This document shows positions 37,515 through 46,982 of a stretch of DNA of 64,000 nt, in pieces. Source of the DNA: Sulfuritalea sp. (GTDB taxonomy: Bacteria; Pseudomonadota; Gammaproteobacteria; Burkholderiales; Rhodocyclaceae). The stretch lies in contig JALHPU010000008.1 of the NCBI GenBank assembly GCA_022842325.1, forward strand, positions 1-64,000, written 5' to 3'. Every line of letters starts with the position of its first letter. Positions within the stretch are counted from its first letter, which is position 1. Under the pieces are notes generated by a model, which saw only the letters and a list, made by a program, of their open reading frames with translations, was not told the DNA's origin and did not search any database. The position numbers were made by a program, and so were the translations under genes.

Positions 37515-39782
37515 ATGAGCAAGACATGGCAGGCGCTTCATGACAGAATTGAATTCGAGCGATCCTATGCAGAACAGGAAATGAAACTGCCAACGCTGGA
37601 AAACCCCGCCGGCGATTTCTGGGGCGGCTTCGCCGCCATGCTGGTGGCGCTGCCCTCGGCGATAGCGTTCGGCGTGACCATTTATTCGGTCCTGGGTACG
37701 GCCCACGTCGCGCTCGGCGCGCTGGCAGGGATCCTCGGCGCCACGGCGATCGGCATTGTTGCGTCCACCTTCGGCGGCACCAACCGCCTGATCTCCGCGC
37801 CCTGCGCCCCGGCGGCCGCGGTGGTATCGGCCTTCGCCATCGACGCCCTGGCGCGAGGCACTGAGATCGATACCACGCTGCTGCTGCTGACCCTGCTCGG
37901 TTTGCTGGCCGGCCTGATGCAGGTGCTGTTCGGCGTGCTGCGCCTGGGTCGCCTGATCAAGTACATGCCCTACACGGTGGTCAGCGGATATCTGTCCGGC
38001 GTTGGCCTGATCATCATCGGCAGCCAGGTGCCGAAGCTGCTCGGTACGCCGAAAGACCTGAGCTTCTGGGCGGCGTTGATGGCTCCCGAACACTGGCGCT
38101 GGCAGGGTATCGTGGTCGGCATTGTGACCATCGTCGTGATGGTGCTCGCGCCACGCCTGATCAAGGCGGTGCCGGGCGCCGTGCTGGGGCTGGTTGCCGG
38201 TGTCGCCGCCTACTTCGGGCTGGCCCTGCTCGATCCGGCGCTGCTGGTGCTGCAGGAGAACACCCTGGTGGTCGGCGCGCTGTCTACCAGTGGCGGTGGC
38301 AGCTTTTTCGACGGCCTGGCGGTGCGCTGGTCGGCGCTCTCCGAGGTCAAGCTGCAGCAGCTGCAGACGCTGGCGATTCCGGCGCTGACGCTGGCCGTGC
38401 TGCTTTCCATCGATACCCTGAAAACCTGCGTGGTGCTCGATGCACTGACCCGCTCGCGCCACGATTCGAACCGCGAACTGATCGGCCAGGGCCTGGGCAA
38501 CCTGGCTTCGGGAGCGATCGGCGGCATACCCGGGGCCGGCACCATGGGCGCCACCCTGGTGAACATTTCCGGCGGCGCCAGCAGCCGCTTGTCGGGTCTG
38601 ATCGAAGGCGTGCTGGCGCTGCTGGCCTTCCTGCTGTTGGCCAACTTCATTTCCTGGGTGCCGGTGGCCGGACTGGCCGGCATCCTGATCGTGATCGGCG
38701 TGCGCATGATCGACCGCAACAGCCTCAACTATCTGAAATCGCGCTCGACCATGCTCGATTTCGCGGTGATCGTCGCGGTGATCGGCACGGCATTGACGGT
38801 CAGCCTGATCGCGGCATCCGGCATCGGCATCGTGCTGGCCGTGATGTTGTTCATCCGCGAGCAGATCGGCGGTTCCATCATTCGCCGCAAGCTGCTGGGC
38901 AACGAGACCTTCTCCAAGCGCATCCGCACCCACGAGGAAATGGAAATACTCACGGCCCACGGCGACCGCGCGGCGATCATCGAGCTGCAGGGCAGCCTGT
39001 TCTTCGGCACCGCGGACCAGCTTTACCTGAGCCTCGAGCCGGAGCTGAAAACGCGAGACTTCCTGATCCTCGACATGCGCCGGATACAAACCGTGGATGT
39101 CACCGCCGCCCACCTGCTGGAGCAGGTCAAGGACATGCTGGCCGAGCGCCATGGTTTTCTGATCTTCAGCGCCATTCCGCTGACCCTGCCGTCGGGACGC
39201 GACATGAAGCAGTATTTCGACCAGGTCGGCCTGATTCGCCAGGACAGCCCGGTGCGTGTGTTTCCGTCGCTGGACGACGCGCTGGAATGGGTCGAGGATC
39301 GCATCATCCGCGAAACGGTCTGTTTGCGCGACGAGGGGGCTGCCCTGGAACTGCAGGAGGTCGAGTTGTTTGCCGGACGCAAGGAACAGACGCTGGCGGC
39401 GCTAGAACAGTGCATGGAAAAACGCAGCGTGGCGAAGGGCGATACCATCTTCTCGCGCGGCGATGCCGGCGACGAACTGTTCCTGATCCGGCGCGGTGCG
39501 GTGCGCATCGTGCTGCCGTTGTCGGATCGGCAATCGCATCACCTCGGCACCTTCGGCCGCGGCGCCTTCTTCGGCGAAATGGCTTTTCTCGATGGCGAAG
39601 TGCGTTCGGCGAATGCCGTGGCCTTCACCGACACCGAACTCTACGTGCTGTCGCGGCGCGCCTTCGACGCCTTCGCCGAAGAGCACAAGAAGCTCGGCTT
39701 GCGGCTGATGGAGGGCATCGCCAGCGTGCTCGCCAGCCGACTGCGCTACACCAACGCCGAATTGCGCGTGCTGGAGTCCTGA
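37515..39782 (+). CDS. SulP anion transporter with STAS and cNMP domains
   Basis: About 755 residues. A SulP membrane domain (residues about 35-420; LPSAIAFGVTIYS, NRLISAPCAPAAAVV and GGIPGAGTMGATLVNISGG are family marks) is followed by a STAS domain (about 440-570) and a C-terminal CRP-type cyclic-nucleotide-binding domain (about 620-745, GRGAFFGEMAFLDGEVRSANAVA). It imports an inorganic anion such as sulfate or bicarbonate; the cNMP domain suggests gating by a cyclic nucleotide or at least a fold-level regulatory module. The start is uncertain: GTG 37491, ATG 37515 or ATG 37581 are all in frame and none has an ideal ribosome site. Confidence 0.88.
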   Translation: MSKTWQALHDRIEFERSYAEQEMKLPTLENPAGDFWGGFAAMLVALPSAIAFGVTIYSVLGTAHVALGALAGILGATAIGIVASTFGGTNRLISAPCAPAAAVVSAFAIDALARGTEIDTTLLLLTLLGLLAGLMQVLFGVLRLGRLIKYMPYTVVSGYLSGVGLIIIGSQVPKLLGTPKDLSFWAALMAPEHWRWQGIVVGIVTIVVMVLAPRLIKAVPGAVLGLVAGVAAYFGLALLDPALLVLQENTLVVGALSTSGGGSFFDGLAVRWSALSEVKLQQLQTLAIPALTLAVLLSIDTLKTCVVLDALTRSRHDSNRELIGQGLGNLASGAIGGIPGAGTMGATLVNISGGASSRLSGLIEGVLALLAFLLLANFISWVPVAGLAGILIVIGVRMIDRNSLNYLKSRSTMLDFAVIVAVIGTALTVSLIAASGIGIVLAVMLFIREQIGGSIIRRKLLGNETFSKRIRTHEEMEILTAHGDRAAIIELQGSLFFGTADQLYLSLEPELKTRDFLILDMRRIQTVDVTAAHLLEQVKDMLAERHGFLIFSAIPLTLPSGRDMKQYFDQVGLIRQDSPVRVFPSLDDALEWVEDRIIRETVCLRDEGAALELQEVELFAGRKEQTLAALEQCMEKRSVAKGDTIFSRGDAGDELFLIRRGAVRIVLPLSDRQSHHLGTFGRGAFFGEMAFLDGEVRSANAVAFTDTELYVLSRRAFDAFAEEHKKLGLRLMEGIASVLASRLRYTNAELRVLES

Positions 39783-39911
39783 GCAGGTCGACGGTCGGCA
39801 ACCGTGCCGGCCTGCGGCGACGGAATATACCGAAATCGCAGTATTACCCCGATGTCAAAATTAGAGTAACTTGAAGCTGCTCCAATTGTTTTCCTCGAGT
39901 TTCCCTCGATC

Positions 39912-40712
39912 ATGAAAATCGCCGCCACATGGCACCGCATGCTGATCGCCCTTCTGCTCGGTGGGGTATCGGTCGTGGCCGGCGCGGATGCAGCGGCGTG
40001 GCGGCCGTCGGTTTTTCTGGTCGAGAGCTTTGTCGAGGTGGCACTGAAGAGCAATTACTCGGCACGCCGGCACCCGGTGCGCAAGTGGACCGTGCCGGTG
40101 AGCTATTTCATCGTCAACAACGCCGGTGAGGAAGATCTCCATCGCACGATGGTCAGTTCGCATTTCGGGCATCTGACCGAGATTACCGGCCTGCCGATTC
40201 GGCCCGCCGGCAGTCAGGCCGAGGCGAACTTCCTGGTGGTGCTGACCAGCGAAGACCGGATGGAGGCGGAATTGCCGCGCTATCTCGGCACCGGGCCGGC
40301 ACGCCAGTCCGAGTTTTCGCTGCGCCATACCTTGTGTCTGGCAAGCTTCGCCACCGACCGCAAGGGCGCGATTGTGCGCGCCGTGGCGATGATCCCGGTC
40401 GATGCGGCACGCGCCGGCAGCCAGCTGGCGTCCTGCGTGGTCGAGGAACTGACCCATGCCATGGGCATGGCGAATGATTCGCTGAAGGATTTCCCCTCGA
40501 TCTTCAGTCGCCCATCCGGCCACGCCTTTCTCTCCGGCCTCGATTTCCTGATGCTGAAAATGCTCTATGACCCGCGCGTCAAGGTCGGCATGAGCGAAAA
40601 AGCCGTGCTGCCGATCCTGCATGCGATCGCCAGCGAGTACGAGCGCGACAGTCGCTTCGAGACCGCCGAGAAAATTGCCGTGGAAAGCGGCCTGTCGGGC
40701 TTGAATCGATAG
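39912..40712 (+). CDS. DUF2927 exported protein
   Basis: 266 residues. A signal peptide (MLIALLLGGVSVVAGADA) precedes the DUF2927 domain, recognised by CVVEELTHAMGMANDS and the closing FLMLKMLYDPRVKVGMSE. The EELTHAMG stretch looks like a partial metallopeptidase helix, but catalysis is not established. Probably periplasmic. Monocistronic; the 144-bp spacer after it has a possible weak promoter (TTGACA at 40774, TAGCAT at 40798). Confidence 0.85.
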   Translation: MKIAATWHRMLIALLLGGVSVVAGADAAAWRPSVFLVESFVEVALKSNYSARRHPVRKWTVPVSYFIVNNAGEEDLHRTMVSSHFGHLTEITGLPIRPAGSQAEANFLVVLTSEDRMEAELPRYLGTGPARQSEFSLRHTLCLASFATDRKGAIVRAVAMIPVDAARAGSQLASCVVEELTHAMGMANDSLKDFPSIFSRPSGHAFLSGLDFLMLKMLYDPRVKVGMSEKAVLPILHAIASEYERDSRFETAEKIAVESGLSGLNR

Positions 40713-40856
40713 GCCGTGCCTGGCGAGCCTGGTCAGGCTGCGCGACAGTGTTGTGCTACCGGTTGTGCGTGCATTGACACTCGCAATGACGGGGGCGTAG
40801 CATTGAAATGCAGTCCTTGCAGGAATGATTGCGGAATCAACCAACAAGGTATCTCC

Positions 40857-42362
40857 ATGCGTGAGGCGCACACCCCATTCTCGCCTGCAAGCGCACCAGT
40901 CGATGACCATCCGGAACTGATCTTCGACCCGGATGATCCGACCCTGAGCCATGCCGTCTGGCTGATTCTGGTCGGGGCGGTCGCGTATGGGATACTTCTC
41001 TTGCTGGCCTCGCCCGATGACTATCGAGGGCGAATCTATGGCGCCGGCGGTTTGGTGCTTATCGCCGCCGCGACGCAGGTCGTGTTGCGCTATCGCGGTA
41101 CCGTTGCGGCGGTGCGCTTGCTCGCCGGCGGTGGCTGGACCTTCGCCACCTACGCGGCCTTCGTGGGCGAGGGAGTGCGCGCCCCTGTCCTTATCGCCTA
41201 CCCGGTGATACTGATTTTCACCGGATGGATGCTGGGTGTCCGCTATTGCGTGGGGCTGTTCATCGCCAGCAGCGTCGCCGTGGTGTTCATGGTCACCGGC
41301 CAGCAGGCAGGCCTGATAGGCAACCTCAGGGCCGCCACCCCGGTCATGGTGACCGTCGTGCACCTCTTCCTTCTGGCCATCAGTACCGCACTGACGATCT
41401 ATCTGCTGAAAAAATTCCGCGAACGCTACCTTGAAGAATGTCGCTTGAATGACGAAGTCAAACTGCACCTGCAGGCCGTCGAGAAGCGCGAAGGCTACCA
41501 GCGTGCGCTGCTCGAGAATTTCCCGTTCATGGTCTGGCTGAAGGATGAGCAGGGCCGCTACCTTGCCGTGAATCAGGCCTTTGTAACAGGGTTTGGCTGG
41601 CCGTCTGCCGAAGCGGTGGTCGGCAAGAACGACCACGATATCGCTGCCTCGCACCTGGCGGTAAAGCGCAATCAGGACGACCTGCTTACGGTGCTGGCAA
41701 GCAGTTCCTGCAAGCCGGTGGAGGAACTGCTCGAAATGGCGGGGCAGGTCCGCTGGTGCGAGACCTGCAAGTCGCCGGTGATGATTGATGGCAAGGTGGT
41801 CGGCATGGTCGGTTACGCCCGCGACATTACCGACCGCAAGGAGGCGGATGCGGCGATCGCCGAATCGCGGAATCTGCTGCGGGCTGTCATCGACACGGCG
41901 CCGATCAGGGTTTTCTGGAAGGACCGCCGCCTCTGCTACCTCGGCTGCAACGCGGCGTTTGCCCGGGATGCCGGGATGGCGCACCCGAAGGACGTAATCG
42001 GCAGGGACGACTACCAGATGCGCTGGACGGATCAGGCCGAGGCCTATCGCGCCGCTGACCGTGCCGTCATGGAGTCGGGCATCGCCAGGCTTTACATGGA
42101 AGAACAGCAGACGACCCCCGACGGCGTCGAAATCTGGGTGCGCATATCCAGGATCCCGCTCAGGAATGCGGACAATGAGACGATAGGAGTGCTGGGGATC
42201 TACGAGGACATCACCGAGTTGAAGCATACCGCCGCCGAGCTGGAAAGGCATCGGAACCAACTGAATGCCCTGGTCAATGAGCGCGCCGCCGGCTTGTCTC
42301 CTGGTGACGCCGCCGCTGCTGCTGCGGGCAAGCCGCGGAAGCCACCCGGCGCGCCGGGCTGA
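40857..42362 (+). CDS. Membrane PAS-PAS sensor without output domain
   Basis: 501 residues from the ATG at 40857 (AAGGT upstream). Five or six membrane segments (about 35-190) precede a coiled-coil linker and two PAS domains (about 215-345 and 350-470), each with the PAC end (VGYARDITDRKEAD; LGIYEDITELKHT). The linker ELERHRNQLNALVNERAAGLS is exactly where a histidine kinase or GGDEF domain normally begins, but the frame then turns into an Ala/Pro/Gly-rich tail and stops. No kinase or GGDEF coding follows in any frame; a convergent gene starts within 30 bp. Either a truncated sensor kinase or a PAS protein acting through a partner. Confidence 0.8.
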   Translation: MREAHTPFSPASAPVDDHPELIFDPDDPTLSHAVWLILVGAVAYGILLLLASPDDYRGRIYGAGGLVLIAAATQVVLRYRGTVAAVRLLAGGGWTFATYAAFVGEGVRAPVLIAYPVILIFTGWMLGVRYCVGLFIASSVAVVFMVTGQQAGLIGNLRAATPVMVTVVHLFLLAISTALTIYLLKKFRERYLEECRLNDEVKLHLQAVEKREGYQRALLENFPFMVWLKDEQGRYLAVNQAFVTGFGWPSAEAVVGKNDHDIAASHLAVKRNQDDLLTVLASSSCKPVEELLEMAGQVRWCETCKSPVMIDGKVVGMVGYARDITDRKEADAAIAESRNLLRAVIDTAPIRVFWKDRRLCYLGCNAAFARDAGMAHPKDVIGRDDYQMRWTDQAEAYRAADRAVMESGIARLYMEEQQTTPDGVEIWVRISRIPLRNADNETIGVLGIYEDITELKHTAAELERHRNQLNALVNERAAGLSPGDAAAAAAGKPRKPPGAPG

Positions 42363-42390
42363 GCGACCCGCCGCACCTGGAATCCGGCGG

Positions 42391-43626
42391 CTAGACCACT
42401 TCCGCTGCCCGCAGTGCCGCGATGTCTTCCGCGTTGCGGCCCAGTTCGCGCAGTACGGCTTCGGTGTCCTGTCCCAACACGGGCGGCGCCCGGCGATAGG
42501 CTATCGGCGTGGCCGAAAAGCGGATCGGATTGCCCACTTGCGGTGCGCTGCCGCCGGCGGCATGTGGCAGATCAACGCGCAGGCCGCGATGCACCACCTG
42601 CGGATCGGAGAAGACGCCGGCCAGGTCGTTGATCGGACCGCAGGGCACTGCGGCGCTTTCCAGCAGCGCGATCCACTCGGCGGTGGTCTTCATCACCGTC
42701 GCCTGGCGCAGCAGCGGCAGCAGTTCGGACCGGTGTTTCACGCGCGCGGCATTGGTCGCGAAGCGTGCGTCGCCGCTCCATTCGGTGTGGCCAGCGAGTT
42801 CGCAGAAGCGTGCAAACTGGCCGTCGTTGCCGATGGCCAGGATCATGTCGCCGTCGGCCGTGGGGAAGTCCTGGTAGGGCACGATGTTGGGATGGCCGTT
42901 GCCCATGCGGCGCGGCGCCTGGCCCGAGACCAGATAGTTCATCGCCTGGTTGGCCAGGCAGGCGACCTGCACGTCGAGCAGGGCAAGGTCGATCTGCTGC
43001 CCCTGCCCGGTCCTTTCGCGATGCGCCAGCGCGGCCTGGATCGCGATGGTCGCGTAGAGCCCGGTGAGGATGTCGGTCAGCGCCACGCCGACCTTCTGCG
43101 GGCCGGCGCCTTCTTCGCCCTCGGCGCGGCCGGTGACGCTCATCAGGCCGCCCATGCCCTGGATCAGGAAGTCGTAGCCGGCGCGTGCGGCATACGGTCC
43201 GTCCTGGCCGAAGCCGGTAATCGAGCAGTAGACCAGTTTCGGATTCAGCGCGGACAGGCTCGCGTAGTCGAGGCCGTAGGCCTTGAGGCCGCCGACCTTG
43301 AAGTTCTCCAGCAGCACGTCGGAATGCGCGGCAAGCTCGCGCACGATCTCCTGCCCGGCCGGCTGCGTGATGTCGACCGTCAGCGAGCGCTTGTTGCGGT
43401 TGGTGCACAGGAAATAGGCGGCGTCCGTGGTTGCCTGGCCGGCGCCGTCGGCCAGCCAGGGCGGGCCCCAGCCGCGCGTGTCGTCGCCGCCTGTTCCATT
43501 CGTGCCGGGCTTCTCGACCTTGATCACGTCGGCGCCGAGGTCGCCCAGCAGCTGCGAGGCCCAGGGTCCGGCCAGCACGCGCGAAAGGTCGAGTACGCGC
43601 AGGCCCGCGAGCGCTCCGCCCGCCAT
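42391..43626 (-). CDS. CaiB/BaiF family CoA-transferase
   Basis: 411 residues, class III CoA-transferase. Start MAGGALAGLRVLDLSRVLAGPWASQLLGDLGADVIKVE, with the conserved NKRSLTVDI and the catalytic aspartate of LLDVQVACLANQAMNY. It moves CoA between carboxylic acids; the substrate is unknown, candidates being dicarboxylic or aromatic acids. It begins on TGATG overlapping the stop of the upstream CHI-like gene, so the two are coupled, although functionally they look unrelated. Confidence 0.94.
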   Translation of the reverse strand: MAGGALAGLRVLDLSRVLAGPWASQLLGDLGADVIKVEKPGTNGTGGDDTRGWGPPWLADGAGQATTDAAYFLCTNRNKRSLTVDITQPAGQEIVRELAAHSDVLLENFKVGGLKAYGLDYASLSALNPKLVYCSITGFGQDGPYAARAGYDFLIQGMGGLMSVTGRAEGEEGAGPQKVGVALTDILTGLYATIAIQAALAHRERTGQGQQIDLALLDVQVACLANQAMNYLVSGQAPRRMGNGHPNIVPYQDFPTADGDMILAIGNDGQFARFCELAGHTEWSGDARFATNAARVKHRSELLPLLRQATVMKTTAEWIALLESAAVPCGPINDLAGVFSDPQVVHRGLRVDLPHAAGGSAPQVGNPIRFSATPIAYRRAPPVLGQDTEAVLRELGRNAEDIAALRAAEVV

Positions 43627-44201
43627 CAGGAGGCCGACTTGCCCAGCAGTTTTTCCTTGAGGTCGTCCTGCGCCGGCTTGTCTCCGAGCCAGATGCGCAG
43701 CAGGGCGCGGTAGAAATCCTCGCCGGTGATGTCGCTGCCTTTCTGCACGCCGTTGAAGGAAAGCCGCGTGCCGGTGTCCGGCAGCCAGTCGAGATTGACC
43801 ACCGACTTTTCCGGGGCATTGCCGATCGCCATCATGGTGCTGCGGAACTGGTCGATCTTCGGCTGCAGGGCCTTCAGCGCCGCCTCGTCGTGGTTCTTGT
43901 TCAGCGCCTCGATCAGGGCATCGACGAACTGCTCGGCGGTGAGGTCGCGCAGCGTGACGATGGCGATGCGCTTGACGCCCTTTGTTGCCAGCACTTCGGC
44001 CGTGGTGCCGGCCTTCTGCGGCAGGTAGAGGCCGATCGCATAGACCTTGAAGAAGACCCGGTTGCGCAGGCCGGCGCCATTGATCACCGTGTCGCCGGCG
44101 CCGACTTTCGCCTTGTCGTCGAACTTCACGCCGGCGACTTCGAGCGCGGCCAGCGCGGGCAGGGAAAGGCTCAGGAGCAGGATGGCAAGTACCTTGTGCA
44201 T
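43626..44201 (-). CDS. Chalcone isomerase-like exported protein
   Basis: 191 residues with a signal peptide (MHKVLAILLLSLSLPALA) and the bacterial chalcone-isomerase-like domain: NGAGLRNRVFFKVYAIGLYLP is its hallmark, followed by an Arg/Thr-rich central strand and a C-terminal LLRIWLGDKPAQDDLKEKLLG. Bacterial members are periplasmic, of unknown ligand, possibly fatty-acid binding. Coupled to the CoA-transferase. Repeat copy 7 falls near the start of the mature protein (AKVGAGDTV). Confidence 0.92.
   Translation of the reverse strand: MHKVLAILLLSLSLPALAALEVAGVKFDDKAKVGAGDTVINGAGLRNRVFFKVYAIGLYLPQKAGTTAEVLATKGVKRIAIVTLRDLTAEQFVDALIEALNKNHDEAALKALQPKIDQFRSTMMAIGNAPEKSVVNLDWLPDTGTRLSFNGVQKGSDITGEDFYRALLRIWLGDKPAQDDLKEKLLGKSAS
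44086..44110 (+). repeat. Dispersed 25-bp repeat, copy 7 (in CHI-like gene)
   Basis: Core GGCGCCGACTTTCG opposite to the gene, read KVGAGDTV, the same octapeptide and frame as in the unrelated TRAP permease. Two differences from copy 6. Confidence 0.75.
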
Positions 44202-44293
44202 GACGGGTTCTCCTCGGGTGTGGGTGATCGGCCGCCATCATAGCGTCGACGCCGCCATGCTATCGTGACGCCATCGATCGGCGGGAGCAATTC

Positions 44294-45718
44294 ATGCGAA
44301 ACAGAGTGTTGGGAATGGCAGGTTTTCTGGCGATGGCTTCGGTGCTGGCGGCGGAACCGGTGCGGGACGTGACGTCCGGCGCGGCGGATCGCGATGCGGT
44401 GGCCGTCACGGTGTACAACGACGATCTGGCGCTGGTCAAGGAACGGCGCCGGGTCGAGCTGCCAGCCGGGCTGACGCGTCTGTCGCTGCGCGATGTGGCG
44501 GCGCTGCTGCGGCCCGAGACGGCGCTGCTGCGGGCGGTGTCGGGGCCGTCGCTGCATCTGCTCGAGCAGAACTTCGATTTCGATCTGCTGACGCCGCAGA
44601 AGCTGCTGGAAAAATACGTCGGCCGCGAAGTGACGGTGATCCGCTCCCATCCCACCACCGGCGAGGAAAAGCGCGAGAAGGCGACGGTGCTGGCCGCCGG
44701 ACAGGGCACGGTATTGCGCTTCGCCGACCGCATCGAAACCGGCGTGCCGGGTCGGCTGGCCTTCGACAGCGTGCCGGCCAACCTGCGCGACCGCCCCACG
44801 CTCTCGGTGCTGCTCGAAGCCGCGGGCGGCAAGCAGGCGGTGGAGCTTTCCTATCTGACCGGCGGCCTGTCGTGGAAGGCCGACTATGTCGCCAACCTGT
44901 CGGTAGATGGCAAGAGCCTGGATCTCAATGCCTGGGTCACGCTGACCAATCGCAGCGGCGCCGGTTTCGACGACGCGACGCTGCAACTGGTGGCCGGTAC
45001 GGTGAATCGGGTACGGCAGCAGGACTCGCGGGTCTATGCCATGGCCGCACCGGCCCCGGCGCGCGCCAAGGCGCAGGAGGCGACGCAGGAGGCGCTGCTG
45101 GATTACCACCTCTACAGCTTCGAGCGGCCGACCAGCATCGCCGACAACCAGACCAAGCAACTCGCGCTGCTCTCGGCCAGCGCCGTGCCGGTACGCCGCG
45201 AATACCTGCTGGCCGGCAACGAGTATTACTACCGCGACCGCCAGGCACAACAATTCGGGCAGATCGGCCAGAAGCTGAAGCCCGCCGTATTCCTCGAGTT
45301 CGAGAACAGGGGCGGTCAGCTCGGCAAGCCCTTGCCGGCCGGCATCGTGAGGGTCTATGCGCGCGACAGCAAGGGCGCGGCGCAGTTCGTCGGCGAGGAC
45401 CGCATCGCCCACACGGCAAAGAACGAAAAGCTCAAGCTGCGGCTGGGCGAAGCATTCGACATCACCGCCGAGCGCAAGCAGACCAGCTACCGCAAGATTG
45501 CCGACAATGTCATCGAAAGCGCCTGGCGCATCGAGCTGCGCAATGCCAAGGACGAAGCGGTGACGGTCAAGCTGCAGGAACCCATGCCGGGCGACTGGGA
45601 GATGCTGCAGGAGAGCCACAAGCACAGCAAGGAATCGGCGCGCGTGGCATCGTGGAACGTCGCGGTGCCGGCGGGCGGTGCCGCCGTGCTGGACTACACG
45701 GTGCGCGTGAAGTGGTGA
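44294..45718 (+). CDS. DUF4139 exported protein
   Basis: 474 residues. A signal peptide (MRNRVLGMAGFLAMASVLAA) precedes an N-terminal VTVYNDDLALVKERRRVELPAG segment and the DUF4139 domain (YLTGGLSWKADYVANLS ... LDLNAWVTLTNRSGAGFDDATLQLVAG), ending with PAGGAAVLDYTVRVKW. Probably periplasmic, beta-rich. Function unknown. Convergent with proA with only 7 bp between. Confidence 0.9.
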   Translation: MRNRVLGMAGFLAMASVLAAEPVRDVTSGAADRDAVAVTVYNDDLALVKERRRVELPAGLTRLSLRDVAALLRPETALLRAVSGPSLHLLEQNFDFDLLTPQKLLEKYVGREVTVIRSHPTTGEEKREKATVLAAGQGTVLRFADRIETGVPGRLAFDSVPANLRDRPTLSVLLEAAGGKQAVELSYLTGGLSWKADYVANLSVDGKSLDLNAWVTLTNRSGAGFDDATLQLVAGTVNRVRQQDSRVYAMAAPAPARAKAQEATQEALLDYHLYSFERPTSIADNQTKQLALLSASAVPVRREYLLAGNEYYYRDRQAQQFGQIGQKLKPAVFLEFENRGGQLGKPLPAGIVRVYARDSKGAAQFVGEDRIAHTAKNEKLKLRLGEAFDITAERKQTSYRKIADNVIESAWRIELRNAKDEAVTVKLQEPMPGDWEMLQESHKHSKESARVASWNVAVPAGGAAVLDYTVRVKW

Positions 45719-45725
45719 GCCGCGC

Positions 45726-46982
45726 CTAGGCGCGAACTTCTCCGTCGCCGAGCACGATCCACTTCTGCGAAGTCAGGCCTTCGAGGCCGACCGGGCCGCG
45801 GGCGTGGAACTTGTCGGTGGAAATCCCGATCTCGGCGCCAAGGCCGTATTCGAAGCCGTCGGCGAAGCGCGTCGAGGCATTGACCATCACCGAGGCCGAA
45901 TCCACTTCGCGCAGGAAGCGCATCGCGTTGGTGTAGTTTTCGGTGACGATGGTTTCGGTGTGCGCCGAGGAATACTTGTTGATGTGGGCTATCGCTTCGC
46001 CGACGTCGGCGACGATCTTCACCGAGATGATCGCGGCGAGGTATTCGGCGTACCAGTCTTGTTCCGTCGCCGCGATGGCCTGCGGCACCAGCTTGCGGGT
46101 TTCCTCGCAACCGCGGAGCTCGACGCCGCGGCTGGTGAGCATGGCGCAAAGAGTCGGCGCCAGCGACACGGCGACGCCGCGCGCAATCAGCAGCGATTCG
46201 GCGGTGTTGCAGGTGCCCAGGCGCTGGGTCTTGGAGTTTTCGAGGATGCGCAGCGCCTTGTCCGCGTCGGCGGCGTCATCGACATAGACGTGGCAGTTGC
46301 CGTCGAGATGCTTGATCACCGGCACCCGCGCCTCCTTCGAGATGCGTTCGATCAGTCCCCGGCCGCCGCGCGGCACGATCACATCGACATATTCGGGCAT
46401 GGCGACCAGATGCCCGACGACCTCGCGGTCGGTGGTCTCGATCACCTGCACCGCGGTTTCGGGCAGGCCCGCTGCGGCCAGCCCGGCGCGCACGCAGGCG
46501 GCGATGGCCTGGTTGGCGCGCAGGGCCTCCTTGCCGCCGCGCAGGATCGCGGCATTGCCCGACTTCAGGCACAGCGCCGCGGCGTCCGCCGTGACGTTGG
46601 GCCGCGCTTCGTAGATGATGCCGACCACGCCCAGCGGCACGCGCATCTTGCCGACCTGGATGCCGGAAGGGCGGCGCTTCATGTCGCTGATTTCGCCGAT
46701 CGGATCGGGCAGGGCGGCAACCTGTTCGAGTCCCAGCGCCATGGCTTCGACGCTTTTCTCGGACAGCTGCAGGCGGTCGAGCAGCGCCGCGTCGAGACCG
46801 TTGGCTTTTGCCTCCGCGACGTCGGCCGCATTTGCCGCGAGCAGTTCGGCCCTGCCTGCGCGGATCTCCGCGGCCATCGCCAGCAGGGCGGCATTCTTGG
46901 CCGCGGTCGAGGCGCGCGCCGTGGCGCGCGAAGCCTCGCGTGCCTGGCGGCCGACTTGCTGCACGTAAGCTTTCACATCCAT
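45726..46982 (-). CDS. proA: Glutamate-5-semialdehyde dehydrogenase
   Basis: 418 residues. Gamma-glutamyl phosphate reductase, second step of proline synthesis, NADPH-dependent. Conserved [27 protein letters not shown], the active-site Cys in [11 protein letters not shown] and the C-terminal [17 protein letters not shown] are present. It starts on TAATG overlapping the holA stop, making a lptE-holA-proA run. No proB is in the window. Repeat copy 14 is at 46148-46172. Confidence 0.97.
   Translation of the reverse strand: MDVKAYVQQVGRQAREASRATARASTAAKNAALLAMAAEIRAGRAELLAANAADVAEAKANGLDAALLDRLQLSEKSVEAMALGLEQVAALPDPIGEISDMKRRPSGIQVGKMRVPLGVVGIIYEARPNVTADAAALCLKSGNAAILRGGKEALRANQAIAACVRAGLAAAGLPETAVQVIETTDREVVGHLVAMPEYVDVIVPRGGRGLIERISKEARVPVIKHLDGNCHVYVDDAADADKALRILENSKTQRLGTCNTAESLLIARGVAVSLAPTLCAMLTSRGVELRGCEETRKLVPQAIAATEQDWYAEYLAAIISVKIVADVGEAIAHINKYSSAHTETIVTENYTNAMRFLREVDSASVMVNASTRFADGFEYGLGAEIGISTDKFHARGPVGLEGLTSQKWIVLGDGEVRA
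46148..46172 (-). repeat. Dispersed 25-bp repeat, copy 14 (in proA)
   Basis: Core GGCGCCGACTCTTT on the sense strand of proA, read AVSLAPTL; same frame as the copies in the UvrD-like and hydrolase genes. One of only three minus-oriented copies. Confidence 0.6.

Noticed and set aside
39861..42260. 799-codon minus-strand frame over the DUF2927 and PAS genes
   Set aside because: Antisense to two recognisable genes with ribosome sites and signal or membrane segments; no homology signs.
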